Below are positions 61,937 through 64,000 of a stretch of 64,000 nt of DNA, piece after piece. Where the stretch lies: assembly GCA_037576215.1 (NCBI GenBank), contig JBANDB010000014.1, forward strand, positions 1,178,001-1,242,000, in the 5' to 3' direction. Source of the stretch: Armillaria gallica (lineage: Eukaryota > Basidiomycota > Agaricomycetes > Agaricales > Physalacriaceae). The position numbers and the translations under genes are program-made. The notes beneath the pieces were generated by a model. That model saw nothing but the letters and a program-made list of their open reading frames with translations, was not told where the DNA came from and searched no databases. The number at the start of each line of letters is the position of its first letter. Position 1 is the first letter of the stretch.

Positions 61937-64000
61937 ATGAGCTCCATCCTACCCACCCTCCCAAAACTTGGCGTCAAAAGTTTACCCCCTGATCTAGATG
62001 CAAAAAGCATTGCATATGGCTGGTTCGCGTCGTTCTCACAACATGTGGAGGCCGGAAATGTCGATGGCGTGCTGAGTCTGCTCACGGACGATGCATACTG
62101 GAGAGACCTTCTTGTTCTCACTTGGGATTTCCGCACATTCTCGGGTGTTCCAAGCATCAAACAATTTCTCACCGATAGACTACAGCAGTGTAAACTGCAG
62201 TCGTTCAAGATAAGGGACGAATATCTCGGTCTCCAATGTCCCTACCCCGACGTTGCATGGATCCAGTTTTTATTTGACTTCGAGGCTGGCAATACAAGCA
62301 ATGCATCGGGTGTTGTGCGTTTGGTTCCTCAGGCCAATGGAACTTGGAAGGGCCACTGCATCCTGACCAACCTTGAAAGTCTGAAAGGATTCCCAGAAAA
62401 GACAGGTCCTCTGCGTGATCCAGAACCGAGCCATGGTTTGTGGACAGAGGAGCGAAGACGCGAGGCTGCGTTCGAGGACTCGGACCCAACCGTGTTGATT
62501 GTCGGCGGTGGGCAGAGTGGTCTGGTAACTGCTGTTCGGTTGAAAGCTCTGGGAATTTCCTGTCTCGTAGTCGAGAAACATCCCCGGGTCGGTGATAACT
62601 GGAGGACGCGATACGAGGCATTACGCCTGCATGACCCGGTTTGTATGTATCCCGCTCCTTTGACCTACTCTACTTATGCTCACTATCCCATCTCGTCATA
62701 GGGTATGATCACCTGCCTTTCATTCCGTGAGTCCCATGAAGGTGGTTGATATATGTGTTTCTGAAAAACGCATGTCAGATTCCCGAGCACTTGGCCCGTA
62801 TACACGCCTGCAAAGAAGGTAGTACCTTCAAGATACGATCTCAACCATGTTGATGGTCATGCTTAGCTCGCCAACTGGTTAGAAGGCTACGCCGATGCAT
62901 GGAGGTCAATATTTGGACATCTTCAACAGTACTCAGCGCGCTTCCGGACGCTGATAATAAATGGACCGTCAAAGTTCAACGCAGTAGCGGAGAGGAGCGT
63001 GTCTTCAAGGTCAATCATGTCGTTTTGGCTACTGGTTATGCAGGTGGTACCGGGAATGTTCCTCACTACCCTGGCATGGTTCGTCGAATATACGCCCATT
63101 CTACGTTCGCTTACACCTCTTTAGGATAAATTTAGAGGCCAGATCTTGCATTCTCTCGAACACGGAAAGGCAGAGGATCATATTGGCAAGAAAGTTGTTG
63201 TTATTGGATCGTGTACCTCTGGTACGTTCGACCGGAAGCCTTCGTCGGTAGTCATTGATCATATGGTACAGCCCATGATATCTGCGTCGACTATTACAAT
63301 CATGGTGTCGGTATGCTTTTGTCATTCTTTCAGTCTAACGGCTGTTAGTTCAATCCTCATTAGATGTGACAATGTTCCAGAGAAGCTCCACTTGTGTGAT
63401 GTCCACAAAGCACGGCATTAAAACGTTAATGGAGGGTCAGTAGAAACAAAAGCTATCGCACGTTGTCAGCTGAGATTGATTTACAGGACTTTATGAAGAA
63501 AATGGACCCCCTACAGATGTTGCCGACATAATCAATGCGTCCTTTCCCAACCTTCTCATGGAGGGGATCGGTTTCAGGCAAATGCTCAAGATAATAGAGC
63601 TGGACAAGTACGACTTTTTGACCCTTCGATTTTGCTCTACTCACACAATCACCTTCCCCAGGGACATTCTTGAAGGCCTCAAAGCACGAGGTTTCAGAAC
63701 CAATTTAGGATACAAAGATGCAGGTGTCCTTCTCTTGGCCTGGGCCAAGGCCGGAGGCTATTATCTAGGCGAGTCATTTCCTTCGCATCCCCATGCCTCT
63801 ATCATGCTGAATGCCCCATTTTATAGATGTCGGCGCCAGCCAGATGATAATTGACGGCAAGATCAAGCTCAAAAATGACAGTCAAATCGATCGTTTCACC
63901 GAGACCGGACTGCTCTTTGAAAACGGAAGTGAATTAACGGCGGATGTTGTCCTCTTTGCAACAGGGTATGCATGCTTTCTCATCCGCAACGGAAATGATG
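61937..64000 (+). CDS. flavin-containing monooxygenase with N-terminal SnoaL-like domain, partial
   Basis: Starts [20 protein letters not shown]. The N-terminal 150 residues look like a SnoaL/NTF2-type fold ([38 protein letters not shown]), common in fungal FMO-like enzymes. The FAD motif is [20 protein letters not shown], then [20 protein letters not shown]. The NADPH motif is [12 protein letters not shown], and ATGYAGG precedes it. Later exons give [22 protein letters not shown] and VVLFATG; the gene runs off the window at 64000. Introns of about 50 bases are visible. Substrate unknown. This is the only clear secondary-metabolism or detoxification-type enzyme here. Confidence 0.85.

Overview
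This window is nuclear DNA of a filamentous basidiomycete, most likely an Agaricomycete. Genes are tightly packed on both strands. They are cut by many introns of about 45-60 bases with GTNNGY donors and CTRAC-like branch points. The gene set is eukaryotic: proteasome, NAC, eIF1, spliceosome, TRAPP, SNARE, N-glycan and GPI assembly. Reading frames were joined by hand across introns, so outer limits are firmer than some internal splice sites. Species cannot be named from the sequence.

Left part (1-23.2 kb): a FUN14 gene cut by the window edge is divergent from a voltage-gated proton channel gene. Next come a 4-TM membrane protein, an ERMP1-type M28 metallopeptidase, a second 4-TM protein, a HEAT-repeat PP4 regulatory subunit (R1-like), aspartate aminotransferase and a tiny AN1 zinc-finger protein. 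After a gene-poor stretch of about 2 kb follow an Sso1-type syntaxin, argininosuccinate lyase and a third 4-TM protein with a Pro/Ser tail.

Middle part (23.5-43.8 kb): a gene that appears to fuse an IST1 (ESCRT-III regulator) domain to a degenerate TBC domain. It is followed by PIG-H, a GH5 exo-beta-1,3-glucanase-like enzyme, ALG3, a 2OG-Fe(II) oxygenase, a bHLH factor, the DEAD-box helicase RRP3/DDX47, TRAPPC10, phosphoserine aminotransferase and a small orphan protein.

Right part (44.0-64.0 kb): HSP90 with a heat-shock element, TSC1/hamartin, NAC-alpha, TRM9, ALG13, pyrroline-5-carboxylate reductase, proteasome RPT3, cap-binding CBC2, an RRM-like protein, SNRNP27, eIF1, a basic small protein, PP4 regulatory subunit R2, and a flavin monooxygenase cut by the right edge.

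Most genes are housekeeping. Several act in shared processes: ALG3, ALG13 and PIG-H in ER glycan and GPI assembly; IST1-TBC, TRAPPC10 and syntaxin in membrane traffic; the two PP4 regulators in phosphatase control. No mobile element, CRISPR array, rRNA or tRNA was recognised. The points most worth checking are the IST1-TBC fusion with a lost glutamine finger, the fungal proton channel, the HSP90 promoter and MEEID tail, the GC-AG introns, and the very close divergent or convergent gene pairs.
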